This document shows, piece after piece, positions 1 through 8,781 of a stretch of 64,000 nucleotides of DNA. A program made the translations under genes and the position numbers. The stretch is from NCBI RefSeq assembly GCF_022829725.1, contig NZ_JAKSYG010000207.1, positions 62,001 to 126,000 of the forward strand, given 5' to 3'. Origin of the DNA: Methylobacterium sp. E-005. Its GTDB lineage: Bacteria > Pseudomonadota > Alphaproteobacteria > Rhizobiales > Beijerinckiaceae. The first letter of the stretch is position 1. Each line of letters starts with the position of its first letter. The notes under the pieces were generated by a model, which searched no databases, was not told the origin of the DNA, and saw only the letters and a program-made list of their open reading frames with translations.

Positions 1-1028
1 CCGGTCCGGCCGTCCCGAACCTTCTCGGCGGCCCCGGACCGGTCTGAGGCGACCACTGGAATCCCGGCCGCCAGCGCCTCGTAGACGGTGAGCGGCCCGG
101 TCTCGTACCAGCGCGACGGTGCGGCGAGCGCCCGGGCGCGGCTGCGCAAGATCTCCCAGACCGCAGCGGGGCTCTGCCAGCCGATCACCTCGACGCCGTC
201 CCGGGCGCGCAGCTCCGCCTCCAGGGGACCGGCGCCGATGAACAGGGCGGGCAGGCCGGCCGCCCGGGCGGACTCGGCCACGAGGTCGGCCCCCTTCTCC
301 CGGGTCAGGCGCCCGACATAGGCGATGGCGTCGCCGCGCTCGGGGACGGCCGCCGGCCCCTCGGCGATCCGGATCGGATTGTCGATCCGGTGGTGGGTGA
401 CGGCGTCGCCGAGGTGGGCCCTGAACCGCCGCCGGCTGGCGTCGCAGACATGGACCACGTGGAGCGGCTGCCCCCGCATCGCCTGCCGCAGGGCCACGGT
501 GCGGGCGACGCGCACCAGCTTGTGGGCGCGGCTGCGCGCGTCGCAGGGCGCCGTGATGCAGGCGGCCGACAGGGGTGTCAGCCCGCAGGGCTCCGCCCGG
601 TCGAAGCGGTAATAGACCCCGTTCGGGCAGGCCAGGGCGTAGTCGTGCAGGGTGACCACGAGGGGCACGCCCGCGCCGGACAGGACCGGGAAGATGGCCG
701 GCGACAGGGCGCGGGTCCATTGATGCAGGTGGATGCAGTGGGGCCGCGCCGGCAGCGCGGCAAGCGCCGACGCGAGGCTGCGCGCCGCCGCGCTGTGCCA
801 GATCCCGGCCGCCGCCGCCTTCACGCCGCCGAGCGACCAGATGTCGGGCAGGCCGAGCACGACCCGCCGGATGTTGTCGTGGGCGAGCAGCGGATCGGCC
901 TCGCCCGGGATCGCCTGGAGGTAGGTGACCGAGACACCCGCCTCCGCGAGCCCCCGGGCCGATTCCAGCGCGACCTTCTCGGCGCCGCCACTGGCGGACG
1001 CGAACTCGGCCAGGATCACGACGTGCAT
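1..1028 (-). CDS. GT4-family glycosyltransferase, 3' end outside window
   Basis: Read from ATG at 1028 leftwards, the frame stays open to base 1, so the C-terminus is missing (about 342 codons present). The protein starts MHVVILAEFASASGGAEKVA, a Rossmann-type first strand followed by a GG acceptor-site loop, typical of GT-B retaining glycosyltransferases. Near the cut end is SRWYETGPLTVYEALAAG, which contains the GT4 E-x7-E donor-sugar motif. It should transfer a nucleotide-activated sugar to a surface polysaccharide or lipid intermediate at the cytoplasmic membrane face; the substrate cannot be read. It is a clear homologue of the divergently transcribed gene starting at 1141, sharing the order of motifs including a TPLSAACI/TPMSASCI block and RIDNPI/RVDNPI. 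No signal peptide is seen. Confidence 0.85.
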   Translation of the reverse strand, partial: MHVVILAEFASASGGAEKVALESARGLAEAGVSVTYLQAIPGEADPLLAHDNIRRVVLGLPDIWSLGGVKAAAAGIWHSAAARSLASALAALPARPHCIHLHQWTRALSPAIFPVLSGAGVPLVVTLHDYALACPNGVYYRFDRAEPCGLTPLSAACITAPCDARSRAHKLVRVARTVALRQAMRGQPLHVVHVCDASRRRFRAHLGDAVTHHRIDNPIRIAEGPAAVPERGDAIAYVGRLTREKGADLVAESARAAGLPALFIGAGPLEAELRARDGVEVIGWQSPAAVWEILRSRARALAAPSRWYETGPLTVYEALAAGIPVVASDRSGAAEKVRDGRT

Positions 1029-1140
1029 GGAAAAGGCCCCGGTCTCTGCTGCCGGGATGATGCCGAAGACCGGTTTACGGGGGATCAACCGCAGGCGTTT
1101 ACAGATCTTTGTTCCGGTCCAGAGCCTCGGAAACACGCCC

Positions 1141-2397
1141 GTGCACGTCGTCCTCGTTGCAGACCACGCCTCGATCAACGGCGGTCAGGCCAAGGTGGCG
1201 ATCGAATCCGCCCTGGGGCTCGCCGCCCGCGGGGTCCGGGTCAGCCTGTTCGCCGCCGTCGGTCCGGTGGATCCGCGGCTCGAACCGGCCGGCATCCGCG
1301 TCGTGTGCCTGGAGCAGGACGATATCGCCACGGCGCGCAGCAAGCTGGCGTTTGCCGCGCAGGCGATCTGGAACGGCGCGGCGAGCCGCGCGCTCGCCCG
1401 GGAACTCGCCGCCTGCAACCCGCGCGACACCGTGGTCCATGTCCACGCCTTCGCCAAGGCACTGTCGCCCTCGATCGGCACGGCGTTGCGGGCTTCAGGA
1501 CTCCCCTGCCTCTACACGATGCACGAGTTTTTCCTGGTCTGCCCGACCGGCGGCTTCTACGCCTACCCGGAGCATCAGATCTGCCACCGCACGCCGATGT
1601 CGGCCTCCTGCATCGTGGCCAATTGCGACGCGCGCAGCTATCCGCGCAAGGTCGCCCGGATGGTCCGCCACGTCGGCCTCGCGCAGGTGGCCCGGCTGCC
1701 GGAGCTGTTTTCCCACGTCATCACGATCAGCAACCTCCAGGAGGGGGTCGTGCGGCCGCTGCTGCCCGCGGGCACCGTGTTCCACCGGGTCGACAACCCG
1801 ATCGCGGTGGCGCAGGCGCCACTGCGCGACGGGCCCCCGGGCGATTTCCTGTTCGTCGGGCGAATCTCGACCGAGAAGGGCGCGCCGATCTTCGCCGAGG
1901 CGGCGCGGCTCGCAGGCGCGCGGGCCGTGTTCGTCGGCGATGGCCCCCAGCGGGCCGAGCTCGCTGCGCGCTATCCGGAGGCCGTCATGCTGGGCTGGCG
2001 CGATGCCGCGGGCGTGCAGGCCCTGATGCGGCAGGCCCGGGCGCTGGTCTTCCCGAGCGTCTGGTACGAGGGCCAGCCGCTCACCGTCTACGAGGCGCTG
2101 GCCTGCGGCGCGCCGGTGATCGTCAGCGATGTCTGCGCGGGCCGGGAGGCGGTGGTCGACGGCGAGACCGGGTTCTGGTTCCGCTCGGGCGATCCGGAGG
2201 CGCTGGCCGCGCACCTGCGCAGCTTGGCCGATGACGGTCTCGCCACCCGGATGAGCCGGGCCGCCTATGAACGCTACTGGGCGGCGCCGCTCACCCTCGA
2301 CGCCCATCTCGATCGTCTGGCACGCGTCTACGAGACCGTGATGCGCGGCGCCGATGCCCGCGGGCCGGTCACCGCCCCGGCGGTCGCGACGGCCTGA
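1141..2397 (+). CDS. GT4-family glycosyltransferase
   Basis: 418 aa from a GTG start at 1141. The open frame reaches further upstream, but homology with the divergent neighbour begins exactly at VHVVLVADHASINGGQAKVA, so this start is preferred. GT-B fold features: N-terminal GG loop (about residues 14-15), HEFFLVCPTGG near residue 127, FVGRISTEKG in the second Rossmann domain, and VWYEGQPLTVYEAL with the E-x7-E motif of GT4 enzymes. Probably acts in exopolysaccharide or LPS assembly in the cytoplasm. The divergent paralogue and this gene share a 112-bp promoter region. Donor and acceptor are unknown. Confidence 0.85.
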   Translation: MHVVLVADHASINGGQAKVAIESALGLAARGVRVSLFAAVGPVDPRLEPAGIRVVCLEQDDIATARSKLAFAAQAIWNGAASRALARELAACNPRDTVVHVHAFAKALSPSIGTALRASGLPCLYTMHEFFLVCPTGGFYAYPEHQICHRTPMSASCIVANCDARSYPRKVARMVRHVGLAQVARLPELFSHVITISNLQEGVVRPLLPAGTVFHRVDNPIAVAQAPLRDGPPGDFLFVGRISTEKGAPIFAEAARLAGARAVFVGDGPQRAELAARYPEAVMLGWRDAAGVQALMRQARALVFPSVWYEGQPLTVYEALACGAPVIVSDVCAGREAVVDGETGFWFRSGDPEALAAHLRSLADDGLATRMSRAAYERYWAAPLTLDAHLDRLARVYETVMRGADARGPVTAPAVATA

Positions 2398-2520
2398 CGC
2401 CACGCGTGGTTGGGGGGTATGGCGCCGCCGTCTCTGCGAGCGCAGCGGCGTGATGACGGTGTGGCCGCTTCAATCAGACACTCTGACCGTCGGGCGGATC
2501 GATCGCACACCGGAAAAATC

Positions 2521-2545
2521 GGAAACACCCGCCGCCGGCCGCGTT
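2521..2545 (+). promoter_or_regulatory. Possible sigma-EcfG promoter, one mismatch
   Basis: GGAAA (2521-2525), a 16-nt spacer, then CGTT (2542-2545). The alphaproteobacterial EcfG general-stress consensus is GGAAC-N16/17-CGTT, so the -35 has one mismatch. The small acidic protein gene starts 49 bp downstream. The resemblance is seen; function is inferred. Confidence 0.35.
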
Positions 2546-2593
2546 GATGCGCACCAGCACCTTGCGTGCCTCCGTCACCGACGAGCGAACGAC

Positions 2594-2770
2594 ATGGCCG
2601 ACGACCCGAAGCAGAACGAGACCAAGCCGGGCTTCCAGCAGGGCAGCGCCAAGCCGGGCGACAACACGCATCCCGACAACAAGCAGGAGAAGCTGGACGA
2701 GCGCCTGGACGACGCCCTGGAGGAGACTTTTCCGTCCAGCGACCCGGTCTCGGTGAAGATCACCAAGTAG
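2594..2770 (+). CDS. Small acidic protein, EETFPSSDPVSV type
   Basis: 58 aa, very hydrophilic, rich in Asp, Glu, Lys and Asn. The C-terminal stretch DDALEETFPSSDPVSVKITK resembles a short conserved tail found in many small uncharacterised alphaproteobacterial proteins (LEETFPASDP-type). No signal peptide or membrane segment; probably cytosolic and intrinsically disordered. A near-consensus EcfG promoter lies upstream, which would fit a stress protein. An in-frame extension upstream exists, but the conserved low-complexity hydrophilic part begins at ATG 2594, preceded by GAGCGA. The function is not known. Confidence 0.6.
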   Translation: MADDPKQNETKPGFQQGSAKPGDNTHPDNKQEKLDERLDDALEETFPSSDPVSVKITK

Positions 2771-2772
2771 GT

Positions 2773-2832
2773 TCGGGTTTCCAAAGGGCCTGTGGCCCTT
2801 TGGCAGGGTGTCGGGGCGGAGCCCCGACGATA
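2773..2832. repeat. Dispersed palindromic repeat family A, copy 1
   Basis: GTTTCCAAAGGGCC-TGT-GGCCCTTTGG followed by a GTCGGGGC-GGA-GCCCCGAC hairpin. It lies between the convergent small-protein gene and mcd, directly after the stop codon of the former. Related copies occur at about 6678, 15479, 25303, 38153, 54749 and 60113. A stem-loop role as bidirectional terminator is inferred from its position. Confidence 0.8.
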
Positions 2833-2857
2833 CCGGGCGGCCGAGCCGCCCGGTCCC

Positions 2858-4540
2858 TCACGCGGCTTCGAGCAGCCGGCGGGCGATCACCTGGGCCTGG
2901 ATCTCGGCCGCGCCTTCGAAGATCGACAGGATGCGGGCATCGCACAGGATCCGGCTGACCTTGTATTCCAGCGCGAAGCCGTTGCCGCCGTGGATCTGCA
3001 GGGCGTTGTCGGCCGCCGCCCAGGCGACGCGGGCGCCGAGGAGCTTGGCCATCCCGGCCTCGAGGTCGCAGCGCTTGCCCTCGTCCTTCTCGCGGGCCGA
3101 GAAGTAGGTGAGCTGGCGGGCGATGTTGATCTCCACCGCCATCATGGCGAGCTTGTCGGCGACCCGCGGGAAGCTGATCAGCGGCTTGCCGAACTGCACC
3201 CGCTCCTCGGCGTAGCGCAGGCCGACATCGAGGGCCGACTGGGCGACGCCGATGGCGCGTGCGGCCGTCTGGATGCGGGCCGATTCGAAGGTCTGCATGA
3301 GCTGGGCGAAGCCCTTGCCCTCGACCTCGCCGAGCAGGTTCGCAGCCGGGACCTCGAAACCCTCGAAGGCCAGCTCGTATTCCTTCATGCCCCGGTAGCC
3401 GAGCACCTCGATCTCGCCGCCCGACAGGCCCTGGACCGGGAACGGCTCCTCATCCGTCCCGCGCGGCTTCTCGGCGATCAGCATGGAGAGGCCCTTGTAG
3501 CCCTTCTCCTCGGGCTTGGTCCGGACCAGCACCGTCATGATGTCGGCGCGGACCGGATGGGTGATCCAGGTCTTGTTGCCGCTGATCTTCCAGGTGTCGC
3601 CGTCCTTGACGGCCTTGGTGCGCAGGCTGGCCAGATCCGAGCCCGTATTCGGCTCGGTGAAGACGGCGGTCGGCAGAATGTCGCCCGAGGCGATCTTCGG
3701 CAGGAAGCGCTGCTTCTGCTCCTCGGTGCCGCCGCACAGGATCAGCTCCGCGGCGATCTCCGAGCGGGTGCCGAGGGAGCCGACGCCGATATAGGCCCGG
3801 GACAATTCCTCCGAGACCACGCACATGGCGGTCTTGGGCAGGCCCATGCCGCCGTATTCCTCGGGGATCGTCAGCCCGAAGACGCCGAGCTCGGCCATCT
3901 TGGTGACGATCTCCATTGGGATGTAGGCGTTCTTCAGGTGCCACTCATGGGCCTGATCGACCACCTCGGCCTTGCCGAAGCGGCGCATCTCGGAGCGGAT
4001 CGCCTCCATATCCTCGTCGAGGCCCGAGGCGCCGACGGTCGCCGCGCCGCTGCCGTCGCGCATCTGGGCGACCAGGGCGGCGCGGTTCTCCGACGTGTTG
4101 CCCTCGGCGATCAGGGTCTCGACCGCGTCGGTGCGGTATTGTGCCACTTCCTTGGCGGAGAGGCCCAGTGACCCGATGGGGCGGACCATCTCGCCCTGGC
4201 TCATCGGGATGCCGGAGAAGAGCTGATCCAGGTACTCGCCCGCGCCGATCCGTACGAGGAGCGACTCGGTCTCCCCGAACCGGCCCTCGGCCTGGAGGCG
4301 CTCGGCATAGCCGCCGAGTTCGCGAACCGCCTCCGCGTAGGTGGCGAGCCACGCGAGACCGTGGGCGGCATGCTGCTGGCTTTCGAGCTTGGCGGCATCG
4401 ATCCGCCCATCCGTCCCGAGGATCCGCGTGCGGACCCGGCGGGTGGCCTCGGCGGCCAGCGCCTTGGCGCTCTCGCCGGCGCTCTTGGTCAGGGACACGA
4501 GGTCCTGCGGCTCGGTCTGGATGGCGGGGGATGCGGACAT
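2858..4540 (-). CDS. mcd: (2S)-methylsuccinyl-CoA dehydrogenase
   Basis: 560 aa acyl-CoA dehydrogenase with about 170 residues of helical extension before the catalytic core. Core motifs: FGLTIPEEYGG (near residue 225), PTAVFTEPNTGSDLASL (FAD/substrate contact) and a C-terminal SIFEGAAEIQ with the catalytic-base Glu at residue 542. The extension is the hallmark of methylsuccinyl-CoA dehydrogenase, which oxidises (2S)-methylsuccinyl-CoA to mesaconyl-CoA in the ethylmalonyl-CoA pathway. That pathway regenerates glyoxylate during C1 and C2 growth in isocitrate-lyase-negative methylotrophs. Electrons pass to ETF, and an ETF-ubiquinone oxidoreductase is encoded at 30260-31933. No other pathway enzyme is adjacent. 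The name ibd2 has also been used for this gene in Methylorubrum. A short-chain acyl-CoA dehydrogenase of another specificity is less likely given the length. Confidence 0.87.
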   Translation of the reverse strand: MSASPAIQTEPQDLVSLTKSAGESAKALAAEATRRVRTRILGTDGRIDAAKLESQQHAAHGLAWLATYAEAVRELGGYAERLQAEGRFGETESLLVRIGAGEYLDQLFSGIPMSQGEMVRPIGSLGLSAKEVAQYRTDAVETLIAEGNTSENRAALVAQMRDGSGAATVGASGLDEDMEAIRSEMRRFGKAEVVDQAHEWHLKNAYIPMEIVTKMAELGVFGLTIPEEYGGMGLPKTAMCVVSEELSRAYIGVGSLGTRSEIAAELILCGGTEEQKQRFLPKIASGDILPTAVFTEPNTGSDLASLRTKAVKDGDTWKISGNKTWITHPVRADIMTVLVRTKPEEKGYKGLSMLIAEKPRGTDEEPFPVQGLSGGEIEVLGYRGMKEYELAFEGFEVPAANLLGEVEGKGFAQLMQTFESARIQTAARAIGVAQSALDVGLRYAEERVQFGKPLISFPRVADKLAMMAVEINIARQLTYFSAREKDEGKRCDLEAGMAKLLGARVAWAAADNALQIHGGNGFALEYKVSRILCDARILSIFEGAAEIQAQVIARRLLEAA

Positions 4541-4742
4541 GGTTTTTAGCTCGCGTGGCGTCTTATTGGATCATGCCTTTTAACCTGTTCGGGTCGCAAG
4601 CCGAAGCAGATTTCGTTTGGCCGGTCTTGAACTGAAGTTGAAGACCGGGCGAATTGGCGAAAGTTTGATCGGGCCTGCGGGAAGCCGTTCGACTTGCGAT
4701 CGCCGTGCGGGGTGCTTCGAGTGCCTGCCTGTGCGCGGCGAC

Positions 4743-4949
4743 TCAGCGCTTCTGCTCGCAGCGCGTCTTGACGTAGGCGCCATCCTCGCCCCGGAAGCCG
4801 GAATTGGCCGCGAGCACCGGGCCCTGGATCAGGCATTCCTGAAGCGTGTGGGCCGGGCCCGTGACCACATCCATGGCGGTGTCGCGCGAGCAGTCCGGGG
4901 CCTGGACCGAGGCAGCGCAGATGAGGGCGACGACGAGGATCTGATTCAT
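4743..4949 (-). CDS. Small secreted hypothetical protein
   Basis: 68 aa. Residues 1-16 (MNQILVVALICAASVQ) form a short hydrophobic signal-like segment, and the rest is a small polar domain with three Cys residues (one near position 19, one in QECLIQG, one in KTRCEQKR). Export to the periplasm is inferred. It sits 78 bp downstream of the Rieske-reductase gene on the same strand and could be co-transcribed with it. No recognised domain. Confidence 0.6.
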   Translation of the reverse strand: MNQILVVALICAASVQAPDCSRDTAMDVVTGPAHTLQECLIQGPVLAANSGFRGEDGAYVKTRCEQKR

Positions 4950-5027
4950 GGGGCCTCCCGGCTCGGCCCGGCTTCTCGGACGGCGGGCGGCGTCAAGCGA
5001 AAGGCGCGGGTGTGAGCGCAGGTTCCA

Positions 5028-6578
5028 TCACACCAGCGCGGCCAAATCGGCACCGCCTTCGATCGCCGCCGGGTCCGGCACCCGGCCTTCACCCAGCAGG
5101 TGCAGGAACGCCGTGAAGGGCGTGTTGCGGCCGATGCTGCAGGCCGCGACCGCCCGGCCCTCCCGGACGTAGTAGGCGATGAAATCGAGGGCCGCCGGAT
5201 CGCCCTGCAGGATGATCCGCTCGAAATCCGGCGCGTAGCCGCCGTAGTCGAGGCGCCTGTCGCCCTGGTTGCTCCAGAAGAACGGCGCGCCGGAGAAGGC
5301 GCCCTGCCCGCCCAGGATCGCCCGGGCCGCGTGGGTGCCGTGCTGCTGGGCGAGGCGCCAATGCTCGATCCGGGCGGTGACCCCGCTGCCATGCTCCGGG
5401 AAGGCCGCAATGTCGCCCGCGATCCAGACCCGATCGGCGAGCGTGAGGTCCGCGCCGACCGGGATCCCGCCGTTGTCGTCGGGCTCGACTCCATCGACGA
5501 TCCCCGTCTCCGGTGCAGCCCCGGCGCCGATCAGGACGAGATCGGCCGGCAGGTTTTCGCCACCCTCGGTCTCGACCGCGGCAACATGGCCGTCGCCGAC
5601 GATCCGGGCGACGTTGCCCGTCACGAAGGTGACGCCGTTGCCGGAATGGTACTGCTTCAACGCCTTTCCCACGGCCTCGCCGAACCGCTTGGCGAGGGGG
5701 ATCTCCTCCCGGGACAGCACCGTCACCGACAGGCCGCGCTTGGTCAGGAAGGCCGCCGCCTCCAGGCCGATGAAGCCGGCCCCGATCACCACCACCCGCT
5801 TGGCGTGCTCGGCGGCCTCGCTGAGCCGTACGGCGTCGTCGAGGCTGCGGAGCGACATCACGCCGTCGAGGTCTTTACCTTCGAAGTCCGGCACCACGGC
5901 GCGGCTGCCGGTGGCGATCAGCAGGGCATCGCCGGTGAGCGTGCGCCCGTCCGCCAGGGTGACGCTGCGGGCGGCCGGATCGACCCGGGTCGCCTCGGCC
6001 TCGATCCGCTCGACCTGGTGGACGGCGGCAAAATCCGGCTCCAGCAAGGTCTTTTCCGCGGGCGTGGGCTTCGCCAGGAACTGCTTGGACAGCTTGGTCC
6101 GGTCATAGGGCGGATACGCCTCGCGGCCGACCATCGTGATCCGGCGGGAGAAGCCCTCGCGGCGCAGGGTGGTCACGCAGGCGACGGCGGCCGCGCCGGT
6201 GCCGACGATCAGGACATGGTCGACCGGCGCTTCGGCGCGCTTGGCCGGGGCCGGTTCGGGGGTGAGCGTCGCGACCGCCTCGCCGCCCTCGATCCGGACG
6301 GGATAGCGGGTCAGCGCCTCCAGCGCCGGGGGCTCCTCCAGGCTGCCGTCGGACAGGGCGAAGGCCGCCTTGTGCCATGGGCAGTAGAGCCGGCCGCCGC
6401 AGATCTCACCCTTGGCGAGGGGTGCCCCGAGATGCGGGCACTTGGCCTGGAAGGCGCGCACGCCGTCCGCATCGCGCACGAACAGGACCGCGGCGTCGCC
6501 CGCCTTGCCCTCGGCTTTGCCGCCCAGGGGAATCGCGTCGAGGGCGAAGCGGATCTCGCGGGGCTTGTCCTGATCCAT
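5028..6578 (-). CDS. Rieske-FAD/NAD reductase (AIF-like, AIFL)
   Basis: 516 aa, two modules. Residues 1-110 are a Rieske [2Fe-2S] domain with C47-x-H49 and C66-P-W-H69 as cluster ligands. Residues about 115-516 are a pyridine nucleotide-disulphide-type reductase with an FAD motif (VLIVGTGAAAVACV), an NAD(P)H motif (VVVIGAGFIGLEAAAFL) and the second FAD motif around VWIAGDIAAFP. No redox-active CxxxxC is present, which places it with AIF/ferredoxin-reductase-like proteins. The family oxidises NAD(P)H and passes electrons to an iron-sulphur centre; the physiological acceptor is unknown. Cytosolic. Confidence 0.85.
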   Translation of the reverse strand: MDQDKPREIRFALDAIPLGGKAEGKAGDAAVLFVRDADGVRAFQAKCPHLGAPLAKGEICGGRLYCPWHKAAFALSDGSLEEPPALEALTRYPVRIEGGEAVATLTPEPAPAKRAEAPVDHVLIVGTGAAAVACVTTLRREGFSRRITMVGREAYPPYDRTKLSKQFLAKPTPAEKTLLEPDFAAVHQVERIEAEATRVDPAARSVTLADGRTLTGDALLIATGSRAVVPDFEGKDLDGVMSLRSLDDAVRLSEAAEHAKRVVVIGAGFIGLEAAAFLTKRGLSVTVLSREEIPLAKRFGEAVGKALKQYHSGNGVTFVTGNVARIVGDGHVAAVETEGGENLPADLVLIGAGAAPETGIVDGVEPDDNGGIPVGADLTLADRVWIAGDIAAFPEHGSGVTARIEHWRLAQQHGTHAARAILGGQGAFSGAPFFWSNQGDRRLDYGGYAPDFERIILQGDPAALDFIAYYVREGRAVAACSIGRNTPFTAFLHLLGEGRVPDPAAIEGGADLAALV

Positions 6579-6677
6579 GCGTGTCGCGCTCGGTGCCGGC
6601 CCGGGCCACCCGGCCCGTGCGCATCAAACCGCGAGGCGGCGAAGGGTTTCCGGGCCCTGCGGTCGCAGGCCCAGGTC

Positions 6678-6795
6678 AGGGTTTCGAAAGGGCGAGCCCT
6701 TTCGCGGGTCCAGGCGCGGGTCCAGGGCGGAGCCCTGGAGATCATCTCAGGGCTCCCCCTCGAGACCCCGCCCAAGGGCTCGCCCTCGGGGAATC
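6678..6795. repeat. Dispersed palindromic repeat family A, copy 2 (long form)
   Basis: GGGTTTCGAAAGGGC-GA-GCCCTTTCGCGGG arm, then CCAGGGC-GGA-GCCCTGG, and further complementary pieces up to CCCAAGGGC-TC-GCCCTCGGGG. It is located immediately 3' of the DMT-exporter gene on the minus strand and upstream of the Rieske-reductase gene. It may terminate the exporter transcript. Confidence 0.75.
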
Positions 6796-6809
6796 CGGGC
6801 CCAGGCCTT

Positions 6810-7700
6810 TCAGCCCCGGCTCGCCACCGCGACCCCGAGGGCGGCCAGCCCCATCCCGGCGCCCTGGAGCGGCGTCAGCACCTCGCCGAACAGCAGGTAG
6901 CCGAGCACGGCCGCCACCGGCGGGACGAGGAAGAACAGGGCCGCCACCCCCGCCACCGCGCCGCGCCGGATCAGCGCCAGCAGCAGCAGGATGCCGGCCA
7001 CCGAGTTGATCAGGACCGCCCAGGCGAGCCCGAGCCAGACCGGCGCCACCGGCTCGAACCGCGCGCTGCCGAAGGCGAGCGCCAGGGGGATCGCGCAGGC
7101 CATGCCGCCCACGAACTGGAGCGTCGCCCCGGCGAGCAGATCGACCCGGCCGCCGGTGCGCTTCTGCCAGAGGGTGCCGAGCGTCAGCGACAGGACCGCC
7201 AGGAAGCTCACCGCCAGCGCGAGCGGCGGGATCCCGGACGGATCGGCGGCGCCGAGCTTCGGGGCCAGCACGAGCCCCGCACCGACGAAGCCCATCAGGA
7301 TGCCGAGCGCCCGCCGGAGGCTGACGCGCTCGCCGAGGAGGGGCTGTGCCAGCAGCGCGGTCAGCAGCGGCTGGAGGCTGCCCACGAGGGCCGCGATCCC
7401 GGCCGGCAGCCCGTGGCTCACCGCCCAGAAGGTGCTCGACAGGTAGACGCCCTGCATCAGGAAGCCCGCGATGACGGGATCGCGCCAGCCCGCCCGGTCG
7501 GCCGGCCAGCGCACGCGGGACACCAGGGCGATCCCCGCCAGCACCAGGGTAACCGCCGTGAAGCGGATGGCCGTGAAGCCCAGCGGGTCCGCGTGCGGCA
7601 CCACCGCGCGCGCGGAGATGAAGCCCGTCGCCCAGATCGGCACGAACAGGGCCGGGAGGGCGCTAGCCGCGCGCGTCGGGGGTCGTGAGGGTGTCAGCAT
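6810..7700 (-). CDS. EamA/DMT-family exporter
   Basis: 296 aa from ATG 7700; the longer open frame upstream is antisense to the next gene and is not used. About ten hydrophobic segments arranged as two EamA repeats, with characteristic stretches such as PIWATGFISARAVV (helix 1), LVGSLQPLLTALLAQPLLGE at the end of repeat one, and FFLVPPVAAVLGYLLFGE at the end of repeat two. Drug/metabolite transporters of this type export amino acids, nucleobases or other small metabolites; the substrate cannot be predicted. Divergent from the YihY gene at 7861. Confidence 0.85.
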   Translation of the reverse strand: MLTPSRPPTRAASALPALFVPIWATGFISARAVVPHADPLGFTAIRFTAVTLVLAGIALVSRVRWPADRAGWRDPVIAGFLMQGVYLSSTFWAVSHGLPAGIAALVGSLQPLLTALLAQPLLGERVSLRRALGILMGFVGAGLVLAPKLGAADPSGIPPLALAVSFLAVLSLTLGTLWQKRTGGRVDLLAGATLQFVGGMACAIPLALAFGSARFEPVAPVWLGLAWAVLINSVAGILLLLALIRRGAVAGVAALFFLVPPVAAVLGYLLFGEVLTPLQGAGMGLAALGVAVASRG

Positions 7701-7860
7701 GGCCGTATCTAAGGCGCATCCGGCGCGCGAGTCGCAACGGCGATGCGGCGCATGCCAGGGGCGTGGCGCCCGTGCGTCACCGGCTCGTGTTCGGGACCGG
7801 ATCGCGTCACCCGCGTTGACGGGCCGGCCCAAGCGCCGTTCATCGGCCGGCCGCCACGGG

Positions 7861-8781
7861 ATGATGAGACAGAGGATCGTGAAACCGCTCCGCAACGGAT
7901 TGCAGGTCATGGGTGTGGCGGCGCAGCGCTTCGTCTCCCATGACGGCTGGGCGATCGCGAGCCACATCGCGCTCTCGACCCTGACGTCGCTGTTCCCGTT
8001 CCTGATCTTGCTGGCGGCCTTGGCCGGCCTGTTCGGCACCCAGTCGCTCGCCGACGAGGCGGGGGTGCTGATCTTCGACGCGTGGCCGCGGGAGATCGCC
8101 AAGCCGATCGTCGGCGAGGTCCACCGGGTGCTCACCGAGCAGCGCAGCGGCGTGCTGACGCTGGGCGCCCTCTTCGCCCTCTACTTCTCGTCCTCGGGGG
8201 TCGAGAGCCTGCGGGTGGGGCTGAACCGGGCCTATGGCCTGCGCGAGAGCCGGCCCTGGTGGCTGACCCGGCTCGAATCGATCGGCTACGTGATCTGCGG
8301 CGCCTTCGCGATGCTGGCCTTCGCGCTGCTCGTGGTGCTGGGGCCGCTGATCTGGCGCGCCCTCGTCCTGGTGGCGCCGGGGCTGGAGCCCCTGAGCCTC
8401 ACCGTGGCGATCGGGCGGATCGCCGTCACCGCGCTGCTGCTCGCCGTGATCCTGGTCATCGCCCACAAGTTCGTCGCGGCCGGGCGGCGCTCGATCCTGT
8501 CGGTGCTGCCGGGGATCGGGGTGACGCTGGTGCTCTGGTTCTTCGCGGGCCTCGGCTTCGGCTTCTATCTCGACCGGTTCTCGAACGCCTACGCGTCGAC
8601 CTACGGGGGCTTGGCCACCGCGATGGTGTTCCTGGTGTTCCTCTACTGGCTCGCCGCCATGTTCCTGTTCGGCGGCGAGATCAACGGTACGGTGATCGCC
8701 GCCCGCCGCAGCCGCCTGCAGGCCAAGATGCTGGCGCGCCGGGCCGAGATGGAGGGCAAATGGACGGAGTCGAGCACCTGA
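7861..8781 (+). CDS. YihY/BrkB-family inner-membrane protein
   Basis: 306 aa. Six hydrophobic segments are predicted; the family signature is visible as ASHIALSTLTSLFPFLILLAAL near residues 36-57, ASTYGGLATAMVFLVFLYWLAA and LFGGEINGTVIAAR at the end. The start at ATG 7861 is chosen because the upstream extension is low-complexity and antisense to the exporter gene. Function of the family is not settled (once called BrkB/RNase BN, now treated as a putative transporter). The stop overlaps the start of the hydrolase gene at 8760, implying translational coupling. Confidence 0.85.
   Translation: MMRQRIVKPLRNGLQVMGVAAQRFVSHDGWAIASHIALSTLTSLFPFLILLAALAGLFGTQSLADEAGVLIFDAWPREIAKPIVGEVHRVLTEQRSGVLTLGALFALYFSSSGVESLRVGLNRAYGLRESRPWWLTRLESIGYVICGAFAMLAFALLVVLGPLIWRALVLVAPGLEPLSLTVAIGRIAVTALLLAVILVIAHKFVAAGRRSILSVLPGIGVTLVLWFFAGLGFGFYLDRFSNAYASTYGGLATAMVFLVFLYWLAAMFLFGGEINGTVIAARRSRLQAKMLARRAEMEGKWTESST

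Noticed and set aside
390..2234. Open frame overlapping both glycosyltransferases
   Set aside because: Out of frame with both real genes and crosses their shared promoter; composition is low-complexity Arg/Gly/Pro.
5100..7688. Long plus-strand open frame over the Rieske reductase and DMT exporter genes
   Set aside because: Antisense to two genes with clear motifs and runs through the family-A repeat; no domain, low-complexity Arg/Pro/Gly content.
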